Shown piece after piece: positions 1-7,483 of a stretch of 64,000 nt of DNA (its first letter is position 1; each line of letters opens with the position of its first letter). The stretch is from SB11 sp037968475. GTDB lineage: Bacteria > Bacteroidota > Bacteroidia > UBA8524. The stretch is taken from assembly GCA_037968475.1 (NCBI GenBank), contig JBBKVO010000005.1, positions 1 through 64,000 of the forward strand, read 5' to 3'. The notes under the pieces were generated by a model, which saw only the letters and a program-made list of their open reading frames with translations, had not been told where the DNA came from and made no database searches. The position numbers and the translations under genes were made by a program.

Positions 1-62
1 CGCTATTTATACCCTATCGGGGTTGCCGATAGGTATGAATAGCATCGGTTTTCAAACCGATG
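1..62 (+). repeat. Dispersed hairpin module, copy 1 (left end cut by window)
   Basis: Two stem-loops lie side by side. CCTATCGG (13-20) pairs with CCGATAGG (26-33), and ATCGGTTT (44-51) pairs with AAACCGAT (54-61). Related, partly decayed copies lie at 7614-7680 and 32060-32140; in both, a third hairpin of the type GCAGGTT..AACCTGC comes first. In this copy that first hairpin would fall before the window. No reading frame is supported here. Function unknown. Confidence 0.7.
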
Positions 63-110
63 GAAAAGAATTAAATCTAAAAGTAAAAAAGAAGGGAAAT
101 TTTGAACGTT

Positions 111-143
111 GGTACTAAATGCACTATTTGGGGTGGGTCAACT
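111..143 (+). repeat. 33-bp repeat, inverted partner of 7483-7515
   Basis: This segment matches the reverse complement of 7483-7515 at about 28 of 33 positions, ending in GGGGTGGGTCAACT here and GGGGTGAGTTAACT there. At 7484-7600 the same sequence is one end of an inverted-repeat-flanked element, so this copy looks like one end of that element without its partner. Confidence 0.6.
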
Positions 144-175
144 AAAAATTACCCATACGTGTAACAAGGTATAGC

Positions 176-396
176 TCCCTTGCGGGCTGTCATCCTGGCT
201 TTCGAAGGAGTGTGGAGTCGAAACATATGTGCGTAAGCGAAGGGGGCAGAGGGATGAAAAAAAACAAGCAATAGCAGTTCACTTTGTGAGCTGACGCTCT
301 ATTATTTTTGGCACAAGAGGACTCTTGCGCTAGCTTTTACTGATAAAGAAAGTGTTGAAAAGCAAAAAATGAGTGTTTTCTTAAACCGAACTCACG
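176..396 (+). repeat. Composite intergenic repeat (modules B and C), copy 1
   Basis: Module B runs from CCCTTGCGGGCTGTCATCCT to GTAAGCGAAGGGGGCAG. Module C holds two hairpins, GAGC..GCTC (288-299) and CAAGAG-GA-CTCTTG (314-327), separated by a 14-nt spacer. The tail (about 328-402), ending in AACTCACGTTA, resembles 32177-32250. Copies of B plus C lie at 11733-11925 and 11982-12145, and an inverted C at 41460-41500. No gene is visible in 1-396. Confidence 0.7.
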
Positions 397-828
397 TTAT
401 TTAATTTCTTCACTACGGCCGCCAATAACAGGTGGTTTTAGTTGATTATCGTTAGTACTTTTAGGGATTACTTCACCAGAAATAGTAATGGTAATGGCAT
501 CATGCTTGGGGTCGTTAGTACGTACTTGCAGGCTTTTGATAAACTTACCCGGATGGTCTAATGATGAATATTTAACGGTGATTATGCCTGATTTTCCGGG
601 CATAATCGGCTCTTTAGTGTAGTCGGGAGTGGTGCAGCCGCATGGTTTTGATACTCCCATAATTACAAGCGGTTGATTGCCTGTGTTGGTTACAGTAAAT
701 ACACATACAGAATCTGCGCCCTCGTTAAAAGTGCCAAAATTGTGAGTATTTTTGTCTAAGCTCACTTCAGCTTGTGCAAAAGCTGTTGTAGCAAAGCAAA
801 CCAGTAAGAAGGTAAGTATATTTTTCAT
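397..828 (-). CDS. DUF1573 secreted protein 1
   Basis: A 143-residue protein with an N-terminal signal peptide (MKNILTFLLVCFATTAFAQA) and one DUF1573 domain. The family landmarks are HNFGTF, FTVTNTGNQPL, the CGCT motif, PIMPGKSG and the closing TITISGEV strand. The domain is an Ig-like beta sandwich, probably periplasmic; its function is not established. The ATG at 828 was chosen because the signal peptide begins there; a longer frame to 879 would put 17 residues before it. It is last of four same-strand DUF1573 genes. Upstream, TTTGGAA near 863-869 is shared with two of its paralogues. The C-terminal tail (KPPVIGGRSEE) is polar and unique to this copy. Confidence 0.85.
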   Translation of the reverse strand: MKNILTFLLVCFATTAFAQAEVSLDKNTHNFGTFNEGADSVCVFTVTNTGNQPLVIMGVSKPCGCTTPDYTKEPIMPGKSGIITVKYSSLDHPGKFIKSLQVRTNDPKHDAITITISGEVIPKSTNDNQLKPPVIGGRSEEIK

Positions 829-902
829 GAGCTTAAAATTTATAGATATAAAACAACAAATGTTCCAAAGCCCCTGCACAGCAATTAATTAAGACGGAAA
901 TA

Positions 903-1304
903 TTATTTCTTTTTCTTCCCCTTTTTCACCACTGTACCGTGTAGGTACAAATACTCAGGGTTATTTTTGGCATTTGTAGTAACCACAAACGATTTTGAAA
1001 TGAAACCCAATGTATTTTTCTTAGGTATATAATCCACCTTCACTTCACCTGTTTTTCCGGGCATTACGGGTTCTTTAGAAAATTTTACTACCGTGCATCC
1101 GCACGATGTTTCAATATCACTGATTATTAGCGGGGCGTCGCCTGTATTGGTAAAGGTAAATATACGCTCGTAGCGTTCTTCGGGGTATATGGTGCCTAGT
1201 TTTATGGTGTGCTGATCAAAAGTAATGGTAGCAATACCCTCACTTGGTTTTGCAGGCATAAAGGGTAAAAATACCAACTGAAAAAATAATGCTATTTGTA
1301 CCAT
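903..1304 (-). CDS. DUF1573 secreted protein 2
   Basis: A 133-residue DUF1573 protein, the most divergent of the four. It shows FTFTNTGDAPLII, SCGCT and PVMPGKTGE, and ends in a basic tail (KKGKKKK). The start at ATG 1304 gives a hydrophobic leader (MVQIALFFQLVFLPFMP); a frame reaching 1349 has no signal-like start and would run into the probable terminator of the next gene at 1320-1357. It lacks the TTTGGAA upstream block seen at the other three copies, so it may be expressed differently or by read-through. Function unknown. Confidence 0.8.
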   Translation of the reverse strand: MVQIALFFQLVFLPFMPAKPSEGIATITFDQHTIKLGTIYPEERYERIFTFTNTGDAPLIISDIETSCGCTVVKFSKEPVMPGKTGEVKVDYIPKKNTLGFISKSFVVTTNAKNNPEYLYLHGTVVKKGKKKK

Positions 1305-1319
1305 TGTTTTTGTTAAACT

Positions 1320-1357
1320 AAAATCCCTTGCAAAGTAATACCCTTGCAAGAGATTTT
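1320..1357 (-). terminator. Probable intrinsic terminator of DUF1573 gene 3
   Basis: On the minus strand, AAAATCTCTTGCAA pairs with TTGCAAGGGATTTT across a short loop, followed by TTTTAG. It lies just past the stop codon of the gene at 1405-1809. A similar CCCTTG hairpin follows the paralogue at 2018-2452, so gene and terminator may have been duplicated together. Confidence 0.5.
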
Positions 1358-1404
1358 AATAATTTTATGTATTAACCTTTTTGTAATAATCTACAAAGGT
1401 GTAA

Positions 1405-1809
1405 TTATTTCTTATCTACCACATTACCTCTAATGGTAAGCACAACAGGTTCAGTGCTGGCATTGGTATTTACGGTAACTGTTTTTGTAAAATTACCAAG
1501 GTTAGCAGCGTTGTATATTACAGTTATTACCCCTGTTTTTCCGGGCATAATTGGTTCTTCGGTATACGTGGGTGCTGTGCAACCACATGATGCGTTGGCC
1601 GATGTAATAAGTAAGGGCTGATTGCCTGTATTGGTAAATTTAAACTCATGCTTAGCGGGTACACTTTGAGGTATGTTGCCGTAATCAAAAGTGGTTTCTG
1701 TAAAAGTGATTTTAGAGCCTTCAGCTTTTACATCAGTGCTGTTGGCTTGCGCATTTGCGGCAAATATGCCTACAAGTACAAAAGATAGTGTAAGTAGTAG
1801 TTTTTTCAT
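1405..1809 (-). CDS. DUF1573 secreted protein 3
   Basis: A 134-residue protein made of a signal peptide (MKKLLLTLSFVLVGIFAANA, cut before Q) and a single DUF1573 domain: TFDYGNIPQSVPAKHEFKFT, SCGCTAP, PIMPGKTGVITV and LTIRGNV. It is a recent duplicate of the gene at 2018-2452: the leaders, domains and upstream regions are nearly collinear. Both have TTTGGAATA followed by ATTTTGAAA upstream. Expected to be exported to the periplasm. No enzymatic motif is visible. Confidence 0.88.
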   Translation of the reverse strand: MKKLLLTLSFVLVGIFAANAQANSTDVKAEGSKITFTETTFDYGNIPQSVPAKHEFKFTNTGNQPLLITSANASCGCTAPTYTEEPIMPGKTGVITVIYNAANLGNFTKTVTVNTNASTEPVVLTIRGNVVDKK

Positions 1810-1825
1810 TGTTGTATTAGTGTTT

Positions 1826-1853
1826 ACTATATTGTTTCAAAATGTATTCCAAA
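1826..1853 (-). promoter_or_regulatory. Upstream block shared by DUF1573 genes 1, 3 and 4
   Basis: On the minus strand the genes at 1405-1809 and 2018-2452 are preceded by TTTGGAATA, then ATTTTGAAA, then an AT-rich stretch containing TATA and a GTGTTT-type end. The equivalent block at 841-869 begins TTTGGAACATTTG. The blocks lie 17 to 45 nt before the ATGs. This may be a promoter with a -33-like TTTG, or a binding site; the -7 consensus TAnnTTTG is not exact. Confidence 0.4.
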
Positions 1854-1940
1854 AACACAAAAGCATAGTGCCGTTTTGGGTATTTAATTTTTTACAAGCA
1901 TTAATGTGCGATTACAAAACAACATTTGTCCGTAGACTAT

Positions 1941-1999
1941 AAAAAAAAAGAAAATCCCTTGTAAGGGTAGATTTAACTACATCTTAACAAGGGATTTTT
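1941..1999 (-). terminator. Intrinsic terminator of DUF1573 gene 4
   Basis: On the minus strand, AAAAATCCCTTGT pairs with ACAAGGGATTTT over a 24-nt loop, followed by CTTTTTTTTT. An inner CCCTT..AAGGG stem is an alternative fold. It begins 18 bases after the stop codon at 2018. Confidence 0.6.
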
Positions 2000-2017
2000 A
2001 TAAGTTTAAAAGGTATA

Positions 2018-2452
2018 TTAACCTTTGTTTGGATTAACTACTGGAGGAGTTGGTTCTTCTTTCTTTTCTACTACACTACCTCTGATGGTAAGCTGAACTT
2101 CGCCACCGTTTGAGCGTACTGTAACAGTTTTAGTAAAGTTACCTGGGTTTGCAGCGTTGTAAACCACTTTTATTACACCTGTTTGACCGGGCATAATAGG
2201 TTCTTTAGTGTACTCGGGTACTGTACAACCGCATGATGCGTTTGCAGCGTTGATTACTAAAGGGGCATTGCCCGTGTTAGTAAATTTAAACTCGTGCGTT
2301 GCAGGAACACTTTTTGGAATGTTACCATAATCAAACGTAGTTTCAGAGAATGTTAATTTAGGCCCATCGGCTTGTGTGCTGGCACTTGTTTGTGCATTTA
2401 CTGCAAAAACGCTAACCAGTGCAAATGATAATGTGAGTAATAACTTTTTCAT
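2018..2452 (-). CDS. DUF1573 secreted protein 4
   Basis: A 144-residue protein with signal peptide MKKLLLTLSFALVSVFAVNA and one DUF1573 domain (TFDYGNIPKSVPATHEFKFT, SCGCTVP, PIMPGQTGVIKV). It is nearly the same as its neighbour at 1405-1809 but has a longer acidic/proline tail (EKKEEPTPPVVNPNKG). First of the four-gene run. Its start is 77 bp from the divergent recX start, so the shared spacer must hold both promoters. Role unknown; likely periplasmic. Confidence 0.88.
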   Translation of the reverse strand: MKKLLLTLSFALVSVFAVNAQTSASTQADGPKLTFSETTFDYGNIPKSVPATHEFKFTNTGNAPLVINAANASCGCTVPEYTKEPIMPGQTGVIKVVYNAANPGNFTKTVTVRSNGGEVQLTIRGSVVEKKEEPTPPVVNPNKG

Positions 2453-2529
2453 TGATTTCTGTGTTTTTATATATCTTTTTCAAAATTTATTCCAAAGTAC
2501 AAATAATTGAGGTTTTTTCTACAAAAACA

Positions 2530-3003
2530 ATGCAAAAAAAAGAATGGGTAAGCCTAGCTGAGGCTTGGGTGAAGGCACAAAAATATTGTGCATACCAAGA
2601 GCGATGCCATCGAGAAGTGAAAGACAAGCTGTATAGCTTAGGACTTGCCACTGCTGATGTAGACGAGATTACCAGCCGATTGATTGAGGAAGGTTTTTTG
2701 AATGAAGAACGCTTTGCAATTGCTTATGCAGGGGGTAAATTTCGCCAAAAAAAGTGGGGTAAAATAAAAATAGTACAACAACTGAAATTTAGGAATATTT
2801 CTCCTTATTGCATAAAACAGGCTTTGAATCAGATAGATGATGTAGTGTATTATGAACAATTGAAAACTATACTGTACAAAAGGTGGGAGGAAATGCGAAA
2901 AGAGAAGAATATATTAATGCGCAAGAAAAAAACAGGCTCGTACCTTATTGCTAAAGGATACGAGCCTGATATGGTTTGGGATGCTCTTAAAGAACTATCC
3001 TAA
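2530..3003 (+). CDS. recX: RecX regulatory protein
   Basis: A 157-residue RecX-family protein, a modulator of the RecA filament. The sequence shows the family's helical repeats: CAYQERCHREVKDKL near residue 20, then LIEEGFLNEERFAIAYAGGKF and WGKIKIVQQLKFRNIS, and a third repeat ending in LIAKGYEPDMVWDALKEL. The ATG at 2530 matches family starts; the open frame continues to 2452 without a plausible start. The gene stands alone, away from recA. Its last nine bases overlap the end of rpoD on the other strand, so the two genes are convergent and share stop-codon sequence. Confidence 0.9.
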   Translation: MQKKEWVSLAEAWVKAQKYCAYQERCHREVKDKLYSLGLATADVDEITSRLIEEGFLNEERFAIAYAGGKFRQKKWGKIKIVQQLKFRNISPYCIKQALNQIDDVVYYEQLKTILYKRWEEMRKEKNILMRKKKTGSYLIAKGYEPDMVWDALKELS

Positions 3004-3858
3004 ATACGATTTAAGAATTTTGCTTTTTGATGATTTACGTAGGCGGCGTAGGGCTTTTTCTTTAATCTGGCGCACACGTTCGCGGGTAAGACCTACTTTT
3101 TCGCTGATATCTTCAAGCGTGTGGGCAGGGCCACCATCAAGGCCGTAGTAGTATTTCAGTACATCGCGTTCTTTTTCAGAAAGCGTGCTGATAACACGGT
3201 TTATTTCTTTTTGTAAACTTTCGTTTATAAGGTGCAAATCGGGGTGAGGCTCATCGTTATTATCCAATACACCTAATAAGGTATTGTCTTCACCTTCTGC
3301 CAACGGAGCGTCGATAGAAAGGTGGCGACCACTGGTACGTAAAGCGTTTTCAACCTCAGCAGTGGGTATTTCCAGTGCATTTGCTATTTCTTCAGCAGTA
3401 GGTTCACGCTCCAATTTTTGCTCCAACTCAGCAGCTATGTTACCAATACGGCCAATAGAACCTACCTTGTTTAAAGGTAAACGTACTATACGGCTTTGGT
3501 CGGCCAACGCTTGAAGTATAGATTGGCGAATCCACCAAACTGCATACGATATAAATTTAAAACCACGAGTTTCGTCAAAACGCTTAGCTGCTTTTATAAG
3601 CCCCAAGTTACCCTCGTTGATAAGGTCGCCCAAGGTTAATCCTTGATTTTGGTATTGTTTTGATACCGATACCACAAACCTAAGGTTAGCATTTACCAAT
3701 TTTTCAAGCGCTACCTGATCGCCTTCTCTGATACGACGTGCAAGCTCTACCTCTTCTTGAGCATCAATCATCGGCACTTTGCTTATCTCGTTCAGGTACT
3801 TATCCAGCGATTTGTTTTCGCGGTTGGTAAACTGCTTACTAATTTTGAGCTGTCTCAT
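2995..3858 (-). CDS. rpoD: Primary RNA polymerase sigma factor
   Basis: A 287-residue group 1 sigma-70 of the Bacteroidota type, lacking the long region 1.1 and non-conserved region of E. coli RpoD. Region 1.2 (SLDKYLNEISKVP) is followed by region 2 (LVNANLRFVVSVSKQYQ, GLIKAAKRFD, FISYAVWWIRQSI), region 3, and region 4 (LSEKERDVLKYYYGL, TRERVRQIKEKALRRL). It recognises the -33 TTTG / -7 TAnnTTTG promoters of this phylum. ATG start at 3858; length matches family members. Monocistronic by appearance: the 106-bp spacer to feoB follows upstream. Confidence 0.97.
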   Translation of the reverse strand: MRQLKISKQFTNRENKSLDKYLNEISKVPMIDAQEEVELARRIREGDQVALEKLVNANLRFVVSVSKQYQNQGLTLGDLINEGNLGLIKAAKRFDETRGFKFISYAVWWIRQSILQALADQSRIVRLPLNKVGSIGRIGNIAAELEQKLEREPTAEEIANALEIPTAEVENALRTSGRHLSIDAPLAEGEDNTLLGVLDNNDEPHPDLHLINESLQKEINRVISTLSEKERDVLKYYYGLDGGPAHTLEDISEKVGLTRERVRQIKEKALRRLRKSSKSKILKSYLG

Positions 3859-3964
3859 TTATACGACTGTTGTTTTTTGTTTCTGGAAAGGAAAATACAA
3901 TAATTTGACACTACTGCCAAAAAAGTTTGCAAATATCGATGTTTTCGCCCGAAAAATCAATACT

Positions 3965-6016
3965 CTACGACAGCAAATTATACATCAAAAATCCAGCCAA
4001 ATATGCCATTCCTGTTAAATATAAAAACTGAATTAGGGGCCATTTTATGCTTTTGGTTTCTTTGTACATTACTGCTATGGTGCTAACACATTGCAGGGCA
4101 AAGGCATAAAACATCATTAATGATAATGCAACTGCAATGCTAAAAACAGGTTTGCCTGTTTCGGGATTAATTTCGGCTGCCAACTTTTCTTTTAAATTGT
4201 CTAAATCACTGTCATCATTGCCCAAGCTGTATATGGTAGCCATAGTGCCCACAAATACTTCGCGTGCAGCAAACGAGCTTATAAGGGCAATACCTATCTT
4301 CCAATCGTAGCCTAGTGGGCGTATGGCAGGCTCAATAAAGTGCCCCAATTCACCCGCGTACGATGCAGCCAGTTTTTCGGCACTTATATGGTTATCAATC
4401 TCTTGTTGGGTAAGTCCTTCTGTGTTTTGTGGCAGACTATATTTCGCTTCTATTTGCTCGAAACGGTTTGATGGGGCAAAATTTGCCAAAAACCACAGTA
4501 CTATTGATACCAGTATAATTATTTTACCCGCTTGGGTAATAAACGAAGCCGCTTTTACATAAATAACCTGCCAAATATTGCGCCAACGTGGCATTTGGTA
4601 ATCGGGCATTTCCATTACAAAAAACGAAGTACCGTCGTTTTTCAGCACCAGTTTAAAAATCCAAGCCACAAACACTGCCGATACAGCACCTACCAAATAC
4701 ATGCCCATAAGCAGCAACCCTTGTGGGTTAAATATAAAGCTGCCTTCACCTTTGGGCACTATTAGCGATATAAGAAGAATATAAACGGGTAAACGTGCCG
4801 AACAACTCATTAACGGAGTTACCAGTAGGGTAATAAGCCTATCTTTATTATTCTCGATATTTCGGGCAGCCATCATGGCAGGGATAGCGCAAGCAGCCCC
4901 ACTGAGTAACGGTACTACCGATTTTCCGTTAAGCCCCACTTTGCTCATCAACTTATCTGAAAGAAAGGCAACACGAGCCATATAGCCGCTCTCTTCCATT
5001 AAGGATAAAAAGAAAAACAGAAAAACTATTTGGGGTAAAAAAACTATAACGCCCGCCACACCGGGTAGTATGCCGCGTGTGAGTAGGTTGTTTACAAAAC
5101 CTTCCGGCAGCAATGTGCCTAAGCTATCACTAAGCCAGCCAAATCCCGCCTCTATGGCATCCATAGGGTATTGCGCCAGCTTAAAAATACTTTGAAAAAC
5201 TATATATAACGCAAGTATAAACAGTATGGGGCCCGCTATTTTGTGGGTTAATATTTTATCAATTTTTCTAGTGGCTTCGCGGTTTTTAACGGTTTTTATC
5301 TTTGCCGTTATCGTGGCTGCCATTTTAGCTATAGCGTGTTGGCGTTCTTCAATTTCTTGCAATTGTATGGTTTGTGCATCGTGTATTTTATGGTTGTTAA
5401 CCATGCTAACGTAGCTGCCATACAAACTGTGTATGGCCTTCCCCTCGTTGTGCTGCAAAATTTCTATATGCCTGTGTGCGGGCAGTTTCCAAAAAGGTTT
5501 TTGTGCAGGTATGGCATTTTGTATAGCCATTTTTAAATCATCAAAACCAATGTTTTGGTGCGCACTAAGCAATACTGTTTTTACCCCTGTTACCTTTTCA
5601 GCTTGTGCGCCAATGGCTTGTGCATTGGCAGCATCACCCAAATCGGTTTTGTTTATGGCCAACACCAAAGGCACTTTTAAATCGGCCAGTTGGGTAAACA
5701 GCAATAGGTTGCGTTGCAGTTGGGCATAATCGGCAACATATACTACAATATCGGGATGTGTGGGATTGTCCCACTCGGTAAAGGCTGCTGTACTTACTTT
5801 CTCGTCTTCAGATTTTGGGTAGAGGCTATACGTACCGGGAAAATCGGTAAACTCCCACGTTTGTCCCTCGTGTTTTATTGTGCCCGATATTTTTTCAACC
5901 GTAACACCTGCAAAGTTGCCCACCTTTAGGCTTAACCCTGTAAGTTGATTAAATACTGAAGTTTTCCCGCTATTGGGGTTGCCTGCCAGTGCTATTTTTA
6001 GTGGTTTTGTATTCAA
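3965..6016 (-). CDS. feoB: Ferrous iron transporter FeoB
   Basis: A 683-residue inner-membrane Fe2+ transporter. The N-terminal G domain shows G1 GNPNSGKTS (residues 12-20), G3 DFPG and G4 NKTD; a helical linker follows, then the membrane core with gate motifs and conserved cysteines (LLSGAACAIPAM, LMSCSARLPVYI) and a C-terminal membrane segment. FeoA is a separate gene upstream, not fused. The only start compatible with the G1 motif is TTG at 6016. It overlaps the feoA stop as TTGA, which suggests translational coupling. No strong Shine-Dalgarno precedes it. Iron-dependent control is likely given the inverted repeat upstream of feoA. Confidence 0.95.
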   Translation of the reverse strand: MNTKPLKIALAGNPNSGKTSVFNQLTGLSLKVGNFAGVTVEKISGTIKHEGQTWEFTDFPGTYSLYPKSEDEKVSTAAFTEWDNPTHPDIVVYVADYAQLQRNLLLFTQLADLKVPLVLAINKTDLGDAANAQAIGAQAEKVTGVKTVLLSAHQNIGFDDLKMAIQNAIPAQKPFWKLPAHRHIEILQHNEGKAIHSLYGSYVSMVNNHKIHDAQTIQLQEIEERQHAIAKMAATITAKIKTVKNREATRKIDKILTHKIAGPILFILALYIVFQSIFKLAQYPMDAIEAGFGWLSDSLGTLLPEGFVNNLLTRGILPGVAGVIVFLPQIVFLFFFLSLMEESGYMARVAFLSDKLMSKVGLNGKSVVPLLSGAACAIPAMMAARNIENNKDRLITLLVTPLMSCSARLPVYILLISLIVPKGEGSFIFNPQGLLLMGMYLVGAVSAVFVAWIFKLVLKNDGTSFFVMEMPDYQMPRWRNIWQVIYVKAASFITQAGKIIILVSIVLWFLANFAPSNRFEQIEAKYSLPQNTEGLTQQEIDNHISAEKLAASYAGELGHFIEPAIRPLGYDWKIGIALISSFAAREVFVGTMATIYSLGNDDSDLDNLKEKLAAEINPETGKPVFSIAVALSLMMFYAFALQCVSTIAVMYKETKSIKWPLIQFLYLTGMAYLAGFLMYNLLS

Positions 6017-6234
6017 ACCAGCTTTATTTTAATGGTCTTTGCCTCACTTATTCGCATACTGATTTTACTGCCCGAGACTTCAACCGCAATAGGGTCGCCC
6101 AAGGGAGCAACTGTATATATAGTTACTTCTTCGCCGGGCACAACACCTACTTCCATAAATTTTAACGCCAGCCTCAAATCGATAAACGATTCAATTGTCG
6201 CCGTTTGTCCACGTTTCAGCTCGCTCAGTACCAT
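6013..6234 (-). CDS. feoA: FeoA, small SH3-like protein of ferrous iron uptake
   Basis: A 73-residue cytosolic FeoA domain (LSELKRGQTATIESF, LKFMEVGVVPGEEV, ISMRISEAKTIKI), which supports FeoB activity. ATG 6234 is the chosen start because family members begin with M-x-LSELK; the frame extends to a TTG at 6255 inside the putative operator. It overlaps feoB by four bases, so the pair is one operon. The gene upstream on this strand (TonB-like) is separated by 430 bp with a terminator. Confidence 0.93.
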   Translation of the reverse strand: MVLSELKRGQTATIESFIDLRLALKFMEVGVVPGEEVTIYTVAPLGDPIAVEVSGSKISMRISEAKTIKIKLV

Positions 6235-6254
6235 GTGGGTGTAAAATTGCCGCA

Positions 6255-6273
6255 ATTTAGATTATTTCTAAAT
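6255..6273 (-). promoter_or_regulatory. Candidate metal-regulator operator upstream of feoA
   Basis: ATTTAGATTATTTCTAAAT is a perfect 7-5-7 inverted repeat ending 20 bases before the feoA start. Its size and TTTAG..CTAAA arms resemble binding sites of DtxR/MntR-type metal repressors rather than the classic Fur box. The regulator is not encoded in this window, so this is inference from position and symmetry. Confidence 0.42.
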
Positions 6274-6290
6274 AGATAAAAAACTAAATG

Positions 6291-6315
6291 CCCTCGCTAT
6301 TGCAAATAGCGAGGG
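6291..6315 (-). promoter_or_regulatory. Hairpin in the feoA upstream region
   Basis: CCCTCGCTATT pairs with AATAGCGAGGG across GCA, 57 bases before the feoA start. It could be part of a leader RNA of feoAB or a leftover of the nearby repeat. It has no T-run on the feoA strand. Confidence 0.35.
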
Positions 6316-6390
6316 GCGAAGTAAAACTAATTGTTAGATAGAAAATATGACTTTGGTTAGCCTAAACTGGTTTTCAGAATAGAGGTTGTT

Positions 6391-6442
6391 CTAAAAATCA
6401 ATAGCCCTAAGAGAAATACAATTTCTCTTAGGGCTATTGATT
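6391..6442 (-). terminator. Terminator of the TonB-like gene
   Basis: Two perfectly complementary 22-nt arms (6396-6417 and 6421-6442, core AGCCCTAAGAG) flank a 3-nt loop. On the minus strand the stem is followed by TTTTT. The element lies about 220 bases past the TonB-like stop, after an intergenic repeat. Confidence 0.6.
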
Positions 6443-6447
6443 AATCG

Positions 6448-6647
6448 TAACGGAGTTTGGGATAAGAGAAAGTTCAACCTCCCTATGGATAGGGGTGCGT
6501 GGACTGTCATCCTGATCCCGAACACTTTCGGGACGAAGGGTGAATGCGTGTTTGGCCTACCCCGCCATGCTTCGAGAACCTCAACATGACAACAGCCGCA
6601 CTCCAACACATTCTTTTGAGTTAGTTTTATTCCTAACTCACGTTAAT
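6448..6647 (-). repeat. About 200-bp intergenic element with terminal inverted repeats
   Basis: The left end TAACGGAGTTTGGGA (6448-6462) and the right end TCCTAACTCACGTTA (6631-6645) are imperfect inverted repeats. The left 117 bp (6453-6569) recurs nearly unchanged at 29766-29881, and the right part (6584-6647) recurs at 62509-62572. Inside is CCCGAA..TTCGGG flanked by the TGTCATCCTGA motif. An apparent 72-residue frame here is repeat sequence only. Confidence 0.65.
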
Positions 6648-6663
6648 CATATCAAATGTATGT

Positions 6664-7380
6664 TTATCTTATACGTATAGTAATAGGTATTTGTATCATC
6701 ACTCTTGCTGGCCAAATGTCATTGTAGCCTGGGTTCCATTTGGGCATTTTTTTCACTACAGCAAGTGCTGCCTCGCCCGCTTCGGGGTAACCACCATCTT
6801 TGCTCACCATAATTTTGGTTAATTTGCCGTCTTTGTCAACCACTGCCTGCACATATACTTTTATATCTTGGTCTTTTGCAGTCTCCATAAGTATAAAAGG
6901 CACTTTTAAGTGTTTTTGTATAAATTTTTGCATAGCTGGATAACCACCTTGATAGCTAGGCATTATGTTCGAGTAGGTTGAATAATCAGTAGTTTCCGGC
7001 TCAAAAACCTCAGGTTCGCCTATACCAAAAGGTGCTGGCGGTAATCCTGCAAATTTAACAGAGTAGGGATCATGTTCTATAACAATACCCGTATCCAATA
7101 CCACATTATTGTCAACTATTTTTAGTTGGTTAGGGTCGGTTTTTACGTCTTTTTTAGTTTCAGTTTGGGTTTGCTCTTGCTGTTTATCTATTATTCTTAT
7201 TTCGCCGATGTTTGATAAAGTGTCGGGGGCTTCTATCCTATCCGTCATATCTACTCTATCACCTGCGGTAGTCCATCTAAAAGCGGCCAAAGTAGCACCA
7301 AGTGCTATTAACATTCCTACTTGAAAAAATACGGGGCGAAGTTTGCGTACCCTTGCGGTCATTTCGTGTCGTGCTGCCAT
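6664..7380 (-). CDS. TonB-like energy transducer
   Basis: A 238-residue protein built like TonB: a cytosolic basic start (MTARVRKLRP), one membrane segment (FFQVGMLIALGATLAAF, about residues 18-35), a polar periplasmic linker and a C-terminal TonB fold from about residue 145 (QKFIQKHLKVP, VYVQAVVDKDGKLTKI, WNPGYNDIWPARVMIQIPI). TonB passes proton-motive force to outer-membrane receptors. Neither exbB nor exbD is adjacent, so it is probably one of several paralogues sharing a distant ExbBD. It stands alone, with a terminator at 6391-6442. Being next to feoAB may be coincidence. Confidence 0.85.
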   Translation of the reverse strand: MAARHEMTARVRKLRPVFFQVGMLIALGATLAAFRWTTAGDRVDMTDRIEAPDTLSNIGEIRIIDKQQEQTQTETKKDVKTDPNQLKIVDNNVVLDTGIVIEHDPYSVKFAGLPPAPFGIGEPEVFEPETTDYSTYSNIMPSYQGGYPAMQKFIQKHLKVPFILMETAKDQDIKVYVQAVVDKDGKLTKIMVSKDGGYPEAGEAALAVVKKMPKWNPGYNDIWPARVMIQIPITIRIR

Positions 7381-7483
7381 AATAGTGTTGTTTATATAGT
7401 GTAATTACCTTTAAAACGGAAAAGGTTGAACGGCAACCGTCATAAAAATGTCATTTAGGTGTTAAATCTTTACTCTTTTTTTA

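Noticed and set aside
6391..6609. 72-residue minus-strand open frame
   Set aside because: Lies within the repeat at 6448-6647 and the terminator hairpin; same peptide pieces would appear from the other repeat copies.
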